Counted from the first letter of the stretch, positions 29,322 through 38,544 are shown. The stretch: DNA of 64,000 nt from Hyphomicrobiales bacterium (GCA_900469965.1 UBZP01000020.1:62001-126000), one strand, 5' to 3'. Translations and numbers: made by a program. The notes: generated from the sequence alone by a model not told the origin.

Positions 29322-31769
29322 TCAGCTTCTCAGCCGCTTGCCCTGCGGATCGTGTAGGGGCGCAAGATGCGGCCTGCAGGCAAAGCGCTGGCCGCCGACG
29401 TCCAGTTCGTAACGCCCTGACAGGACATAGGCCCTGTCGACGCCGTCCGGATTGCGAACATAGCCGAGGCCGATCGAACCGCCGATCGTATGGCCGAAGC
29501 CGCCGCTCGTCAGCCAGCCGGCCCTCTTGCCGTCGCGGTAGATCGTCTCGCGGCCGAGCAGCAGGACGGCCGGGTCCTCCGGGACGAGGCAGACGAGCAT
29601 CTTCTTCACCCCTTCCAGTCTCTGCCGCTCGATCGCGGCCCGGCCGCGGAAATCGGCGGCCCCGCCCCTTCTTACCGCAAAGCCGAGCCCGGCCTCGATC
29701 GGCGTGTGATCGGGGCCGACGTCGATGCCCCAGAACCGGTACCCCTTTTCCAGCCGGCACGTCTCCAGCGCCCGGTAGCCGGCGTTTGCGAGCCCGTCCG
29801 TCCGGCCGGCCGCCATCAGCGCGTCGTAGACCGCCGGCGCATCCGCCATCGGCAGATGCAGCTCCCAGCCGAGCTCGCCGCTGTAGCTGATCCTGATCGC
29901 GCGGACCGCACGGCCGGCGACCGTGATCGTCCGCACGGTGGAATAGGGAAAGGCCGCATTGGAGAGGTCGTCGTCGCAGACCTTCTGCAGGACGGCGCGC
30001 GAAGCGGGGCCCGTCAGCACCAGCACCGAGCAGCTCTCCGTCACGTCCTCCAGCGTCGCGTCGAGACCTTCCGGGATATTGCGGGCGATCCAGTCGAAAT
30101 CGTGTGTGGCAAAACCCGTGCCGGTCACGATGTAGTACTCGTCCTCGGCGAGCCTGGCCGTCGTCAGGTCGCATTCGATGCCGCCATGGTCGTTGAGCAT
30201 CTGGGTATAGACGACCGACCCCGGCGCCCCTGCCACATCGTTGGACGCGATCCAGGACAGCGCTCTTTCCGCATCCCTTCCCTTCAGCGAATACTTGGCA
30301 AAGGACGTCTGGTCGAAGACGGCGGCGGCCTCGCGCACGGCGCGATGCTCGCGGGCGACGGCGGAAAACCAGTTCGGCCTGCCATAGGTATAGACGTCGC
30401 GTGGCGTCTCGCCGGCCTGCAGATCGGCAAACCAGTTCGGCCGCTCCCAGCCGAGCTTCTCGCCGAAGCAGGCGCCCTGCGCCTTGAGCCGGTCGTAGAG
30501 CGGCGAGGTGCGGAACGGCCGGGCGCTGGAATGCTCTTCCGACGGCCAGGCCATCGTATAGTGCTTGCCGTAGGCCTCGACGGTGCGGCGCCGGATCCAG
30601 TCGGCATCGAAATGCGGCCGTCCGAAACGGCGGATATCGACCGGCCAGAGATCGAAGGGCGGCTCGCCCTTCGCCACCCATTCGGCGAGCGCCATGCCGG
30701 CGCCGCCGCCGGATGCGATGCCGAAGGCGTTGAAGCCGGCGCCGACGAAGAAATTGCGCAGGCCGGGCGCCTCGCCGAGAATGAAGTTTCCGTCGGGCGT
30801 GAAGCTCTCCGGTCCGTTCAGCAGCTGCTTCACGCCGGCCGTTTCCAGCGCCGGCACCCGTCCGAGCGCCAGTTCCATGATCTGTTCGAACCGATCGAGA
30901 TCCGGATTGAGCAGGCTGAAATGGAAACCCTCCGGAATGCCGTCGACGGCCCAGGGAACGGGGTTCGGCTCGTAGCCGCCCATCACCAGACCGCCGACCT
31001 CCTCCTTGTAGTAGGTCAGCCGGTCCGGATCGCGCAGCGTCGGCAGGTTGGAGGGCACGCCGAAGGGTTCGGTGACGAGATACTGGTGCTCCATCGGCAC
31101 CAGCGGCACGTTGACGCCGAAGCGCGCGGCAAAGGCGCGCGTCCATTGCCCCGCGCAGACGACGACCCGCTCGCATTCGATCCGCCCGCGCGTGGTGACC
31201 ACCGCACGGATCCGCCCCTCGTCGATGTCGAGATCGGTGACCTCCACGTCCTCGAAGATCGACGCCCCCGCCATGGTGGCGCCGCGCGCCAGGGCCTGGG
31301 TGATATCCGAGGGGTTGGCCTGCCCGTCCGTCGGCAGGAAGGCGGCGCCGACCAGATCGTCGATCGTCATCAGCGGCCAGAGCTCCTGCGCCTCCTTCGG
31401 CGTCAGAAGCTGCATCTCCAGGCCGAAGGACCGCGCCGTCGTCGCCTGCCGCCGCACCTCCGCCCAGCGCTCCTCGTTGCAGGCAAGCCGCAGCCCGCCG
31501 TTCATCTTCCAGCCCGTCGCCAGCCCGGTCTCGGCCTCGAGCGTCCGGTAGAGTTCGACGGAATAGCCGAGCAACTGGGTGATGTTCGCGCTCGTGCGCA
31601 GCTGGCCCACCAGGCCCGCGGCGTGGAAGGTCGTGCCGGAGGTCAGCTTGTGGCGTTCCAGGAGCACGGTGTCCGTCCAGCCGAGCTTCGCCAGATGATA
31701 GGCTGTCGAACAGCCCACGATACCGCCGCCAATGACGACGGCCCGTGCCCTCCTCGGCAGTTCCTTCAT
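29322..31769 (-). CDS. Dimethylglycine/sarcosine dehydrogenase-like FAD-dependent oxidoreductase (copy 2)
   Basis: An 815-residue enzyme with the same architecture as the 13-15.4 kb copy: FAD motif VVIGGGIVGCS at about residues 11-21, LTSGTTFHAAG flavin region, central FAO_M part and C-terminal GcvT-type folate domain (GELGWELHLPM, about 640). The start ATG 31769 follows GGGAGG; another in-frame ATG (31796) overlaps the end of the kinase gene. The 16-bp gap to the phosphotransferase gene indicates one operon. It probably removes a methyl or related one-carbon group from an N-methylated amine. Confidence 0.85.
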   Translation of the reverse strand: MKELPRRARAVVIGGGIVGCSTAYHLAKLGWTDTVLLERHKLTSGTTFHAAGLVGQLRTSANITQLLGYSVELYRTLEAETGLATGWKMNGGLRLACNEERWAEVRRQATTARSFGLEMQLLTPKEAQELWPLMTIDDLVGAAFLPTDGQANPSDITQALARGATMAGASIFEDVEVTDLDIDEGRIRAVVTTRGRIECERVVVCAGQWTRAFAARFGVNVPLVPMEHQYLVTEPFGVPSNLPTLRDPDRLTYYKEEVGGLVMGGYEPNPVPWAVDGIPEGFHFSLLNPDLDRFEQIMELALGRVPALETAGVKQLLNGPESFTPDGNFILGEAPGLRNFFVGAGFNAFGIASGGGAGMALAEWVAKGEPPFDLWPVDIRRFGRPHFDADWIRRRTVEAYGKHYTMAWPSEEHSSARPFRTSPLYDRLKAQGACFGEKLGWERPNWFADLQAGETPRDVYTYGRPNWFSAVAREHRAVREAAAVFDQTSFAKYSLKGRDAERALSWIASNDVAGAPGSVVYTQMLNDHGGIECDLTTARLAEDEYYIVTGTGFATHDFDWIARNIPEGLDATLEDVTESCSVLVLTGPASRAVLQKVCDDDLSNAAFPYSTVRTITVAGRAVRAIRISYSGELGWELHLPMADAPAVYDALMAAGRTDGLANAGYRALETCRLEKGYRFWGIDVGPDHTPIEAGLGFAVRRGGAADFRGRAAIERQRLEGVKKMLVCLVPEDPAVLLLGRETIYRDGKRAGWLTSGGFGHTIGGSIGLGYVRNPDGVDRAYVLSGRYELDVGGQRFACRPHLAPLHDPQGKRLRS

Positions 31770-31785
31770 CGCCTCCCGCCCCCCG

Positions 31786-32667
31786 TCATTCGGCATTCCT
31801 GAAAAACGCGTACGCCCGCAAGAACCGGGCCAGGTTGTCCGCCGTATAGGCGGCATAGTCGAAGTCGATGGTGGAGTGCAGTTCGGACACCATGCTCCAC
31901 AGCGTCTCGCGCAGCAGCGATGCGCACTTCATCGCCTGGTAGCGCTGCCAGAGATCGTCGCCGAGCGGCTGCTCGAAGTAGGTCTCCAGCAGCCATTTCT
32001 CCTGCGCTTCGGTCAGTTCGTTGTTGGAGGCGAGCCCGCCGAGATCGAACAGCGGCGTGTTGTAGCCGGCATAGTCCCAGTCGATCAGCCACAGCCTCTC
32101 GCCGTCATCGAGGAAGTTCGCCGCCAGCAGGTCGTTGTGCCCGAAGACGATGTCGTAGGGCCCGGCCCTGGCCTCCAGCGCTCGCGACATGGCCAGCAGT
32201 TCCTCGAGCCGGGCGCGATGCGGGCTTCCGGCCGCGGCAAGGGTGGCGGCATAGTCTTCGATGATATGGAATGCCCAGAAGATCATCGCCGGGCCACGAT
32301 AGTACCGCCCGGTCTCGCGGTGGCTCTGCCTCACAAGCCGGACGATCCGCTCGAGGTAGGCGCCGGACCGGATGTCCTGCGGGCCGAGTGTCCTGCCGGC
32401 GATATAGTCGAGCACGAGCACGCCGGGCTGGTGATGGATGACCGCGGGAGAAATCCCCGCCGCATGCGCCGCCCGGCTGGCCGACACTTCGTTCTGCCGG
32501 CTGATCTGATGCACCGGAATGTCGTCCCCGAGCCGGACGACATAGGTCCGGCCGCCGTCGACGACCTTGTAGTTCCTGTTGGTGATGCCGCCTTCGAGAA
32601 CGGCAATTTCGGGCTGCCCGTTCCAGAGAGGCAGCGACCGGATCGTCTCCTGCGCGGCTGGGTCCAT
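31786..32667 (-). CDS. Choline/ethanolamine kinase-like phosphotransferase
   Basis: A 293-residue small-molecule kinase of the APH/ChoK fold. The N-lobe has GGITNRNYKV (nucleotide loop, about residue 26) and the Lys-replacing TYVVRL strand. The catalytic Brenner motif is VFGHNDLLAANFL (about 178-190) and the metal site LWLIDWDYAGYN (about 195-206). The NRNY pattern and IDWDYAG are as in LicA/choline kinases. Start ATG 32667 is preferred to the frame's first codon at 32727, which adds 20 basic residues. It is upstream of, and likely co-transcribed with, the dehydrogenase gene, and divergent from the DeoR regulator. Confidence 0.8.
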   Translation of the reverse strand: MDPAAQETIRSLPLWNGQPEIAVLEGGITNRNYKVVDGGRTYVVRLGDDIPVHQISRQNEVSASRAAHAAGISPAVIHHQPGVLVLDYIAGRTLGPQDIRSGAYLERIVRLVRQSHRETGRYYRGPAMIFWAFHIIEDYAATLAAAGSPHRARLEELLAMSRALEARAGPYDIVFGHNDLLAANFLDDGERLWLIDWDYAGYNTPLFDLGGLASNNELTEAQEKWLLETYFEQPLGDDLWQRYQAMKCASLLRETLWSMVSELHSTIDFDYAAYTADNLARFLRAYAFFRNAE

Positions 32668-32928
32668 CTGCCATCGTTCCCCGGCGGCCGTTCGGTACGC
32701 CTGTTTTTTCCGCAGAAGTTCCCGCACTCACGGAAAACTGTCAAGAAATTTCCACAAAAACGAACATCGTCATGGCTTTTTGTCGCAAAATATGATCCAT
32801 CATAACCAATGTTGCGTGGTTTCTTTCGGCTTTCTGACCGAATGCCCGAGGCCTCGCGAATTTCTCGCTGAAGGCGCGCAGGGTCCGGGGAGGCACGGTC
32901 CTCCGCGGATGCCGGGACAAGGAAAAGC

Positions 32929-33729
32929 ATGGACACGACGACCGCGACTCCGACCCTTTCCAATCATCGCGAGCGCGAGATCCTCGACGAATTGCGCCTT
33001 GCCGGCGGCTCCAGCCGCATCCAGTTCCTGGCCGACCGCCTCGGCGTGTCCGAGGAGACCATCCGCCGCAACATCCGCACGCTCGAGGCAAACGGCCTGG
33101 TGACCAAGGTGCACGGCGGCGTCCACATCGCCGACAGCGTCACCGAGCAGCCGCTGCACTTCCGCATGAACGTGAACCCGGAGCCCAAGCGGCTGATCGC
33201 GGCGAAGGTGGCGACGATCGTCAAGAACGGCGACAGCCTGTTTCTCGACATCGGCTCGACGACCGCCTTCATCGCCGTCGCCCTGCAGAAGCACCACGAT
33301 CTCTTCATCGTGACCAATTCGCTGTCGGTCGCCCATACGCTGGCCACCCGCAACAACAACCGGGTCTATTTCGCCGGCGGCGAGCTGCGCGCCCACGATG
33401 CCGGGACGTTCGGGATCGAGGCGCTGAGCTATATCGAGCGCTTCAACCTGCAGCATGCCATCCTGTCGGTCACCGCCATCAATGCCCGGTCCGGCTTCAT
33501 GCTCCAGGACATGCAGGAGGCGGACATCTCGCGCATCGCCGCGCGGCAGGCGCAGAACCGGATCATCGTCGCCGATGCGCAGAAGTTCGGCCGCTCGGCC
33601 CCGATCACCGTCGCCCCGCCCGACACCTACGACATGCTGGTGACCGACGCCGAGCCGCCGTCCGACATCCGCCGCATGCTCGACCAGAACAACGTCAGGC
33701 TGGTCCTGGCGGGCGGCCGCGACGACTGA
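32929..33729 (+). CDS. DeoR-family transcriptional regulator
   Basis: A 266-residue regulator. The N-terminal winged helix includes IQFLADRLGVSEETIRRNI (about 31-49), a DeoR signature with GLVTKVHGG following; the C-terminal DeoRC effector domain has FLDIGSTTAFIAVAL and the QEADISRIAARQA and VADAQKFGRSA motifs. Such proteins sense phosphorylated metabolites. Being divergent from the kinase/dehydrogenase pair across a 261-bp AT-rich region, it probably controls that operon, with a phosphorylated product of the kinase as possible effector (inference). AAGGAAAAG precedes the ATG. Confidence 0.88.
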   Translation: MDTTTATPTLSNHREREILDELRLAGGSSRIQFLADRLGVSEETIRRNIRTLEANGLVTKVHGGVHIADSVTEQPLHFRMNVNPEPKRLIAAKVATIVKNGDSLFLDIGSTTAFIAVALQKHHDLFIVTNSLSVAHTLATRNNNRVYFAGGELRAHDAGTFGIEALSYIERFNLQHAILSVTAINARSGFMLQDMQEADISRIAARQAQNRIIVADAQKFGRSAPITVAPPDTYDMLVTDAEPPSDIRRMLDQNNVRLVLAGGRDD

Positions 33730-33769
33730 CCCCGCCGGGCCGGCCTAACGGCGGCCCATGAGCGTACCG

Positions 33770-33837
33770 CAGAAACAAAAATGCCGTCGTCAGGGCGGGA
33801 GCCTTGCTGGCTCTCTCTGCGCTGAGCGACGGCATTT
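33770..33837 (-). terminator. Strong minus-strand terminator without a gene in front of it
   Basis: Arms AAATGCCGTCG (33779-33789) and CGACGGCATTT (33827-33837) pair over 11 bp, with TCA/TGA extending the stem past a bulge and an inner GAGCC/GGCTC hairpin. On the minus strand it is followed by TTTTTGTTT; on the plus strand by CCGG. No minus-strand protein gene lies between it and 34208, so it may end a small RNA. The remaining 370 bp (33838-34207) hold no convincing protein gene and carry an AT-rich repeat near 34010-34035. Confidence 0.6.
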
Positions 33838-34207
33838 CCGGAGCAGTCTTCTTGGACGCTTCTCTTCGGCGGTCCCCTCTGGACCTGCGGATAGGGAAAG
33901 CAGGAATCGTGCCAAAGCCGATCGGGCCGCATCCGGGCACGCAAACGGGACCCGCCCGCCCAGATTGCAGAACGCCGCGCCTAATTTCACGGCACAGCTG
34001 CACACCCTGTCTTTTTGCGATGCACAAAAACAGCGCATGGCAACGATCGGTTCACCAATGCCGCGCGCTTTCCCGGGCCGGCGCCGTTCACCGACGCTGA
34101 ACGGAGCGTTCTCCGAATATCGCCTTCAAGTAAACACTCGCCGGGGCGATATTGCTCTCACCGCCGCTCTTGGAAAGAGCAGCCTCCCCTGTGGCAGGAG
34201 CACCCCC

Positions 34208-35167
34208 ATGACCATGCAGTTGACCGGCATCCATCACCTGACGGCGATCACCGCGAACGCGCCCGAGAACCTGCGCTTCTACACGCAGACGCTCGGCCTG
34301 CGGCTGGTGAAGAAGACCGTCAACCAGGACGATACCAGCGCCTACCATCTCTTCTATGCCGACGGGATCGCCTCGCCCGGCACCGACCTGACCTTCTTCG
34401 ACTGGCCGGTCGGGCGTGAACGTCGCGGCACCCACAGCATCAGCCGCACCGGCCTGCGCGTCGCCAGCGCCGACAGCCTGCGCTGGTGGAAGACGCGCTT
34501 CGACGAGGCGAAGGTGAAGGCCGGCGAGATCCGGGAGATCGCGCACCGCCAGACGCTCGACTTCGAGGACCACGAAGGCCAGCGCTTCCGCCTCACCGTC
34601 GATGATGGCGGCGCCCCCGCCCATCCCTGGGACAGGAGTCCGGTACCGGCCGAGCACCAGATCAAGGGCCTCGGCCCGATCACGATCAGCGTGCCGTCCC
34701 TGCGCAACACCGAGACCATGCTGGTGCAGGTGATGAACATGAAGGAGACCTCGACCTATGCCTCGCCCGACGGCACCGGCGATGTCCATGTCTTCTCCAT
34801 GGGCGAAGGCGGACCGGCGGCCGAACTGCATGTCGCCGTCGAGCCCGACCTGCCGGCGGCGCACCAGGGCGCGGGCGCCGTCCACCACGTCGCCTTCCGC
34901 GTCCCCGACGTCGAGGCCCTGCATGCCTGGACCGAGCGGGTGCATGGTTTCCGCGTGCCCTCCAGCGGCGAGGTCGAGCGCTACTACTTCCGCTCGCTCT
35001 ATTTCCGCGAGCCGAACGGCGTGCTGTTCGAGCTCGCAACCGACGGCCCCGGTTTCGCCGTCGACGAGCCGCTGGAAACCCTCGGCGAGAGCCTGTCGCT
35101 GCCGCCCTTCCTCGAACCGCGCCGCGAACAGATCGAGGCGCGCCTGAAGCCACTCGTCGTCGCCTGA
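34208..35167 (+). CDS. MhqO-like ring-cleaving dioxygenase (VOC family)
   Basis: A 319-residue protein with tandem vicinal-oxygen-chelate domains: [19 protein letters not shown] (residues 6-24) opens the first, and [18 protein letters not shown] (about 222) the second. Metal ligands are likely the two His positions and Glu in [13 protein letters not shown] near the end. B. subtilis MhqO and relatives act in resistance to quinones and hydroquinones. The ATG at 34208 follows GCAGGAG. A strong terminator follows, so it is monocistronic. Confidence 0.85.
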   Translation: MTMQLTGIHHLTAITANAPENLRFYTQTLGLRLVKKTVNQDDTSAYHLFYADGIASPGTDLTFFDWPVGRERRGTHSISRTGLRVASADSLRWWKTRFDEAKVKAGEIREIAHRQTLDFEDHEGQRFRLTVDDGGAPAHPWDRSPVPAEHQIKGLGPITISVPSLRNTETMLVQVMNMKETSTYASPDGTGDVHVFSMGEGGPAAELHVAVEPDLPAAHQGAGAVHHVAFRVPDVEALHAWTERVHGFRVPSSGEVERYYFRSLYFREPNGVLFELATDGPGFAVDEPLETLGESLSLPPFLEPRREQIEARLKPLVVA

Positions 35168-35202
35168 CCCGGCGCAGCGCGATCGCCGCCAGCCGATGCG
35201 GG

Positions 35203-35241
35203 AAAACCCCGGCAGGAACATTGCCTTCCTGCCGGGGTTTT
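35203..35241. terminator. Bidirectional rho-independent terminator
   Basis: A perfect 16-bp stem (35203-35218 with 35226-35241) has a 7-base loop and A4/T4 ends on both sides. It ends the MhqO-like gene. Confidence 0.92.
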
Positions 35242-35314
35242 CGTTTGATCACCGGGAATGAGGCGCGAGCTCCTCGCCGGAGCTGCCAGAAGACATACTG
35301 TAAGGAGAGTGGAG

Positions 35315-35881
35315 ATGACCAAGCTCGTGGCGATTTCGGGCAGCCTGCGCAAGGCGTCGTTCAACACCGCCCTGATGCGCGCCGCGATCGCAATGGCGCC
35401 GGACGGGGTCACGATCGTGGAAGGCACGATCCGCGGGATCCCGCTCTATGACGGCGACGAGGAGGCGGCCGGCGGCGTGCCGGCAGCCGCGTCCATCCTG
35501 AAGGAACTCGTGGCGGAATCGGACGGGGTCATGCTGTTCACGCCGGAGTACAACAATTCCATCCCGGGCGTGTTCAAGAACGCGCTGGACTGGATGACGC
35601 GGCCTTCGGCCGACATTCCCCGCGTCTTCGCCGGCAAGCCCTTCGCCATTACCGGCGCCTCGCCCGGCAATTTCGGCACACTTCTGTCCCAGGAAGCCTG
35701 GCTGCCGATCATGCGCACGCTCGGAACCCGCCCTTGGTTCGGCACGAAGCTGATGGTGTCCAGGGCCGGCTCTGTCTTCGACGAGCACGGGCAGATCGTG
35801 GACGAGGCGACCGAGAGACGCCTTCGCACCTTCGTCGAAGGCTTTGCGGCCTTCGTGCGGGACGGCAAGCCGGCGGCCTGA
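35315..35881 (+). CDS. NAD(P)H-dependent FMN reductase (quinone/chromate reductase type)
   Basis: A flavodoxin-fold enzyme of 188 residues. The FMN-phosphate loop is GSLRKASFNTAL (residues 9-20) and the second FMN motif is FTPEYNNSIPGVFKNALDW (about 75-93), as in ChrR/azoreductase-like quinone reductases that make two-electron reductions. AAGGAGAGTGGAG precedes the ATG at 35315. The setting between two dioxygenase genes suggests quinone handling. Confidence 0.88.
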   Translation: MTKLVAISGSLRKASFNTALMRAAIAMAPDGVTIVEGTIRGIPLYDGDEEAAGGVPAAASILKELVAESDGVMLFTPEYNNSIPGVFKNALDWMTRPSADIPRVFAGKPFAITGASPGNFGTLLSQEAWLPIMRTLGTRPWFGTKLMVSRAGSVFDEHGQIVDEATERRLRTFVEGFAAFVRDGKPAA

Positions 35882-36030
35882 ACCGCCGGACGCCCCGCAG
35901 CCCCGAAGCGCAGGCCGGTCGCTCGACAAGGCAGCGCCGCCCCACCCGGCCGGGCAGAGGGCGGCGCCATACGCTTGCCCGATAGGGGCCCTTGGCCAAA
36001 GCCTGTCGCGCCTATTTGGAGCCGCAGGCT

Positions 36031-37587
36031 TTAGTTCGCCACCTTCTCCATGAACGCCCGCGCCAGGTCGATGTCGGGCATGCCGATGTCGTGACCGGCC
36101 GGCAGCGTGCGGTTTTCGACGCTGGCGCCGGCGCGCGACAGGCGCTTCTCGATCTCGGCGGCATGGGGACCGTAGGGGTCGGACTGCCCCGTCACCATCA
36201 GCACGTTCGTTCCCTTAAGGTCCGCATCCTGCGGGGCTTCCAGCGCATTCATCGCCCGCAGCAGCACCGCGTTCCTGATCACGCCGGGATGCAGCAGCAT
36301 CGTCGCGCCCAGCATGTTGGCGCCGTTGGAATAGCCGAGGAAGACGGTCCGGGCCGGATCCAGCCCGTAGGCCGCATTCGCCTCGGTGATGAAGGCAGCG
36401 AGCGCCTCGGCCTCGGAGACGATCTCCGCCTGGTCGAACGTCGTCATGGTCAGCCGGCGGAAGAACCGTGGGTAGCCCTCGTCGTTGCTGCGCCCGCGCA
36501 GGCTGACGAGCGTCGCACGCGGGGCGACGCGGGCGCCGAAGGCAAGCAGGCTCGTCTCGTTGCCGCCGGTGCCATGCAGCAGCACCAGCGTGCTGCCGTC
36601 CGCATCTTCGGGACGATGGACACGGTGGATGAAGGGCAGGTCTCGTTCGGTCATTCTTTCTTCTCCTGGAAGGGAAAACTGGGGCAGCCTTGCGCGGACG
36701 TCGGCCGGATCGGCATGAAGATGCGCCGGGACGAACAGCCTGGTGCCGAGGGTTTCGGGCGGCTCGTCGACGAGCATGCCCGGACCGTCCGAGGCATATT
36801 CGATCAGCGCCCCGCCGGGTTCGCGCACATAGAGCGAATAGAAATAGGTGCGGTCGTGCATGTTGATGTCGCCGGCGCCTTCCGCCTGCAGCGTCGCGCC
36901 GGCCTGTTCGACGGCGGCGCGGTCCGCCGCCCGCAGTGCGACGTGGTCGATCGTGCCCGTGCCCGGCGCCGAGGTCCAGAAGCCGGTGGCGTCGCGGATG
37001 TCGAGGATGTCGGCGGCATCGCTCGCAAGCCGGCGGATGCCGTTGGCCGCGGCCACCGGCCGGAAACCGAAGTGACGGCCGAGGAAGGCGGCAGTCGCCT
37101 CGGCCTGCTCGCTGAAGAGCGTGGCGCCGCGGATGCGCAGGATCGAATCCGCCGCCGCGATGCCCGGCGCCGTCCAAGGATCCGAAGGCTCGCCCCCGGT
37201 CTCGCCGACGAGCTTGACGATGATGCCGTCGGGATCCTTCAGGCGCAGCACCGGCTCGCCGAACTCCTGCTCCGGTCCGCTCATCTGGATGTTGAAGGTC
37301 AAGGCCCGCGTCAGCCAGAAGCCGATCGCCTCGGGCCGGATCGAGAGCGCGATCTCGGCCGTCTGGCCGATGCCGACGCGGCCCGGCGAGCCGTCCTCCC
37401 AGGCGAGGAAGGTCAGCAGCGTCCCCGGCGCCCCGGTGGCGCCGCCATAGAGCAGATGCAGCTGATCCGCATCCTCGAACCCGGCCGTCCGCTTGACGAG
37501 CCTGAGCCCGAGGAAGCCGACATAGAAGTCGACATTCGCCTGGATCTTCCGCGTGATCGCCGTGATGTGGTGTATGCCGCTGGTCAT
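36031..37587 (-). CDS. In-frame fusion of MhqO-like VOC dioxygenase and MhqD-like carboxylesterase
   Basis: An uninterrupted 518-residue frame. Residues about 1-305 hold two VOC domains (GIHHITAITRKIQANVDFY, residues 4-22; GTIDHVALRAADRAAVEQAG, about 205). Residues about 312-518 are an alpha/beta hydrolase of the phospholipase/carboxylesterase family: oxyanion region LLHGTGGNE, nucleophile elbow GYSNGAN, and acid/His in TGQSDPYGP and LPAGHDIGMPD. In Bacillus, mhqO and mhqD are separate neighbours in quinone resistance. Here the junction keeps a good internal ribosome-binding site and ATG at 36654, so the esterase may also be made alone. GGAGA lies 6 bp before the ATG at 37587. Confidence 0.85.
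   Translation of the reverse strand: MTSGIHHITAITRKIQANVDFYVGFLGLRLVKRTAGFEDADQLHLLYGGATGAPGTLLTFLAWEDGSPGRVGIGQTAEIALSIRPEAIGFWLTRALTFNIQMSGPEQEFGEPVLRLKDPDGIIVKLVGETGGEPSDPWTAPGIAAADSILRIRGATLFSEQAEATAAFLGRHFGFRPVAAANGIRRLASDAADILDIRDATGFWTSAPGTGTIDHVALRAADRAAVEQAGATLQAEGAGDINMHDRTYFYSLYVREPGGALIEYASDGPGMLVDEPPETLGTRLFVPAHLHADPADVRARLPQFSLPGEERMTERDLPFIHRVHRPEDADGSTLVLLHGTGGNETSLLAFGARVAPRATLVSLRGRSNDEGYPRFFRRLTMTTFDQAEIVSEAEALAAFITEANAAYGLDPARTVFLGYSNGANMLGATMLLHPGVIRNAVLLRAMNALEAPQDADLKGTNVLMVTGQSDPYGPHAAEIEKRLSRAGASVENRTLPAGHDIGMPDIDLARAFMEKVAN
36652..36667 (-). promoter_or_regulatory. Internal ribosome-binding site and start codon at the fusion junction
   Basis: On the minus strand AGGAGAAGAAAGAATG gives a Shine-Dalgarno core 8 bp before an in-frame ATG that begins the esterase part (MTERDLPFIHRV). 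This is what a separate downstream gene would have. Confidence 0.6.
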
Positions 37588-37692
37588 GGCCGTTCTCCGT
37601 TCAGCCATAGACAAACAGGTTTCACGCCCGTGCAATAGCCCGGCGCCGGTGACAGCACCGTTCACCATTTGAGAACGGAAATCGACCCGCCG

Positions 37693-38544
37693 TTATTTCT
37701 TTGCCAGATAGGCCTTGAAAGCCTGGTCGAACTCCGGGTGCCAGCGCGACAGCGGCGGCCGGTTCTCGACGATGTCGCCGGCCGCCCAGAGAATGCGCTT
37801 CTCGTCGGTCGGCCGGGCCACCTCGTTGTCCGGGCAGAGAATGTAGAAATCCCCGCGTTCGAGGCTTTCCATCATGAAGGCGATCGTCTGCTCCGCCGTC
37901 CAGGCGCCGGCGGGCTTCTCCGTCCGGCCGTTCGACGTCAACCCGGTGAAGACGAAGCCGGGGATGAAGAGGTGGGCGCTGACCTTGCCGCCGTCCCGAT
38001 TGCGCAGATCGTGTTGAAGCGCCTCGGTGAAGACCTTCACGCCGGCCTTGGAGACGTTGTAGGCGGGATCGCCGGGTGGGGTGGTGATCCCCTGCTTCGA
38101 GCCGGTATTGATGACGAGCGCGGCATCGCCGTGTTCCAGCATCCCGGGCACGAAGGCCTGGCAGCCGTTGATCACGCCCCAGAGATTGACGGCCAGCACC
38201 TTTTCCCAGTTCTCGCGCGGCCCCAGGATCGCGCTGCCGGGCTGGACGCCGGCATTGTTCATCAGCACGTGGACACGCCCGAAGCGCGCCCGCGCCGTCT
38301 CCCGCAGCCCCTCGACCGAGGCGGGATCGGAAACGTCCGTCGCCACGGCCAGCACGTCCTTCTCGCCGCCCGCCGCACTCCGGGCGACAAGGGCGGCCGC
38401 CGCATCGAGACGCGGGCCGCCGAGGTCGGCCAGCACGACGCGCATGCCGAGCCCGGCAAACAGTTTCGCCGCCTCGAGCCCGATGCCGGATGCGGCACCG
38501 GTGACGACAGCGACGTTCGATGGCGAAAAGGCGGGATGGGGCAT
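37693..38544 (-). CDS. Short-chain dehydrogenase/reductase
   Basis: A classical SDR of 283 residues: cofactor loop TGAASGIG (residues 15-22), NNAGV (about 92), and the catalytic YNVSK near residue 165. The family's usual length is about 250; the extra C-terminal residues are hydrophilic. The 105-bp gap to the fusion gene on the same strand makes co-transcription likely. Substrate unknown. Confidence 0.85.
   Translation of the reverse strand: MPHPAFSPSNVAVVTGAASGIGLEAAKLFAGLGMRVVLADLGGPRLDAAAALVARSAAGGEKDVLAVATDVSDPASVEGLRETARARFGRVHVLMNNAGVQPGSAILGPRENWEKVLAVNLWGVINGCQAFVPGMLEHGDAALVINTGSKQGITTPPGDPAYNVSKAGVKVFTEALQHDLRNRDGGKVSAHLFIPGFVFTGLTSNGRTEKPAGAWTAEQTIAFMMESLERGDFYILCPDNEVARPTDEKRILWAAGDIVENRPPLSRWHPEFDQAFKAYLAKK

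Noticed and set aside
33627-34038. Minus-strand open frames of 80-110 codons upstream of the MhqO-like gene
   Set aside because: No ribosome-binding sites or recognisable motifs; the strong hairpin there is better read as the end of a possible small RNA.
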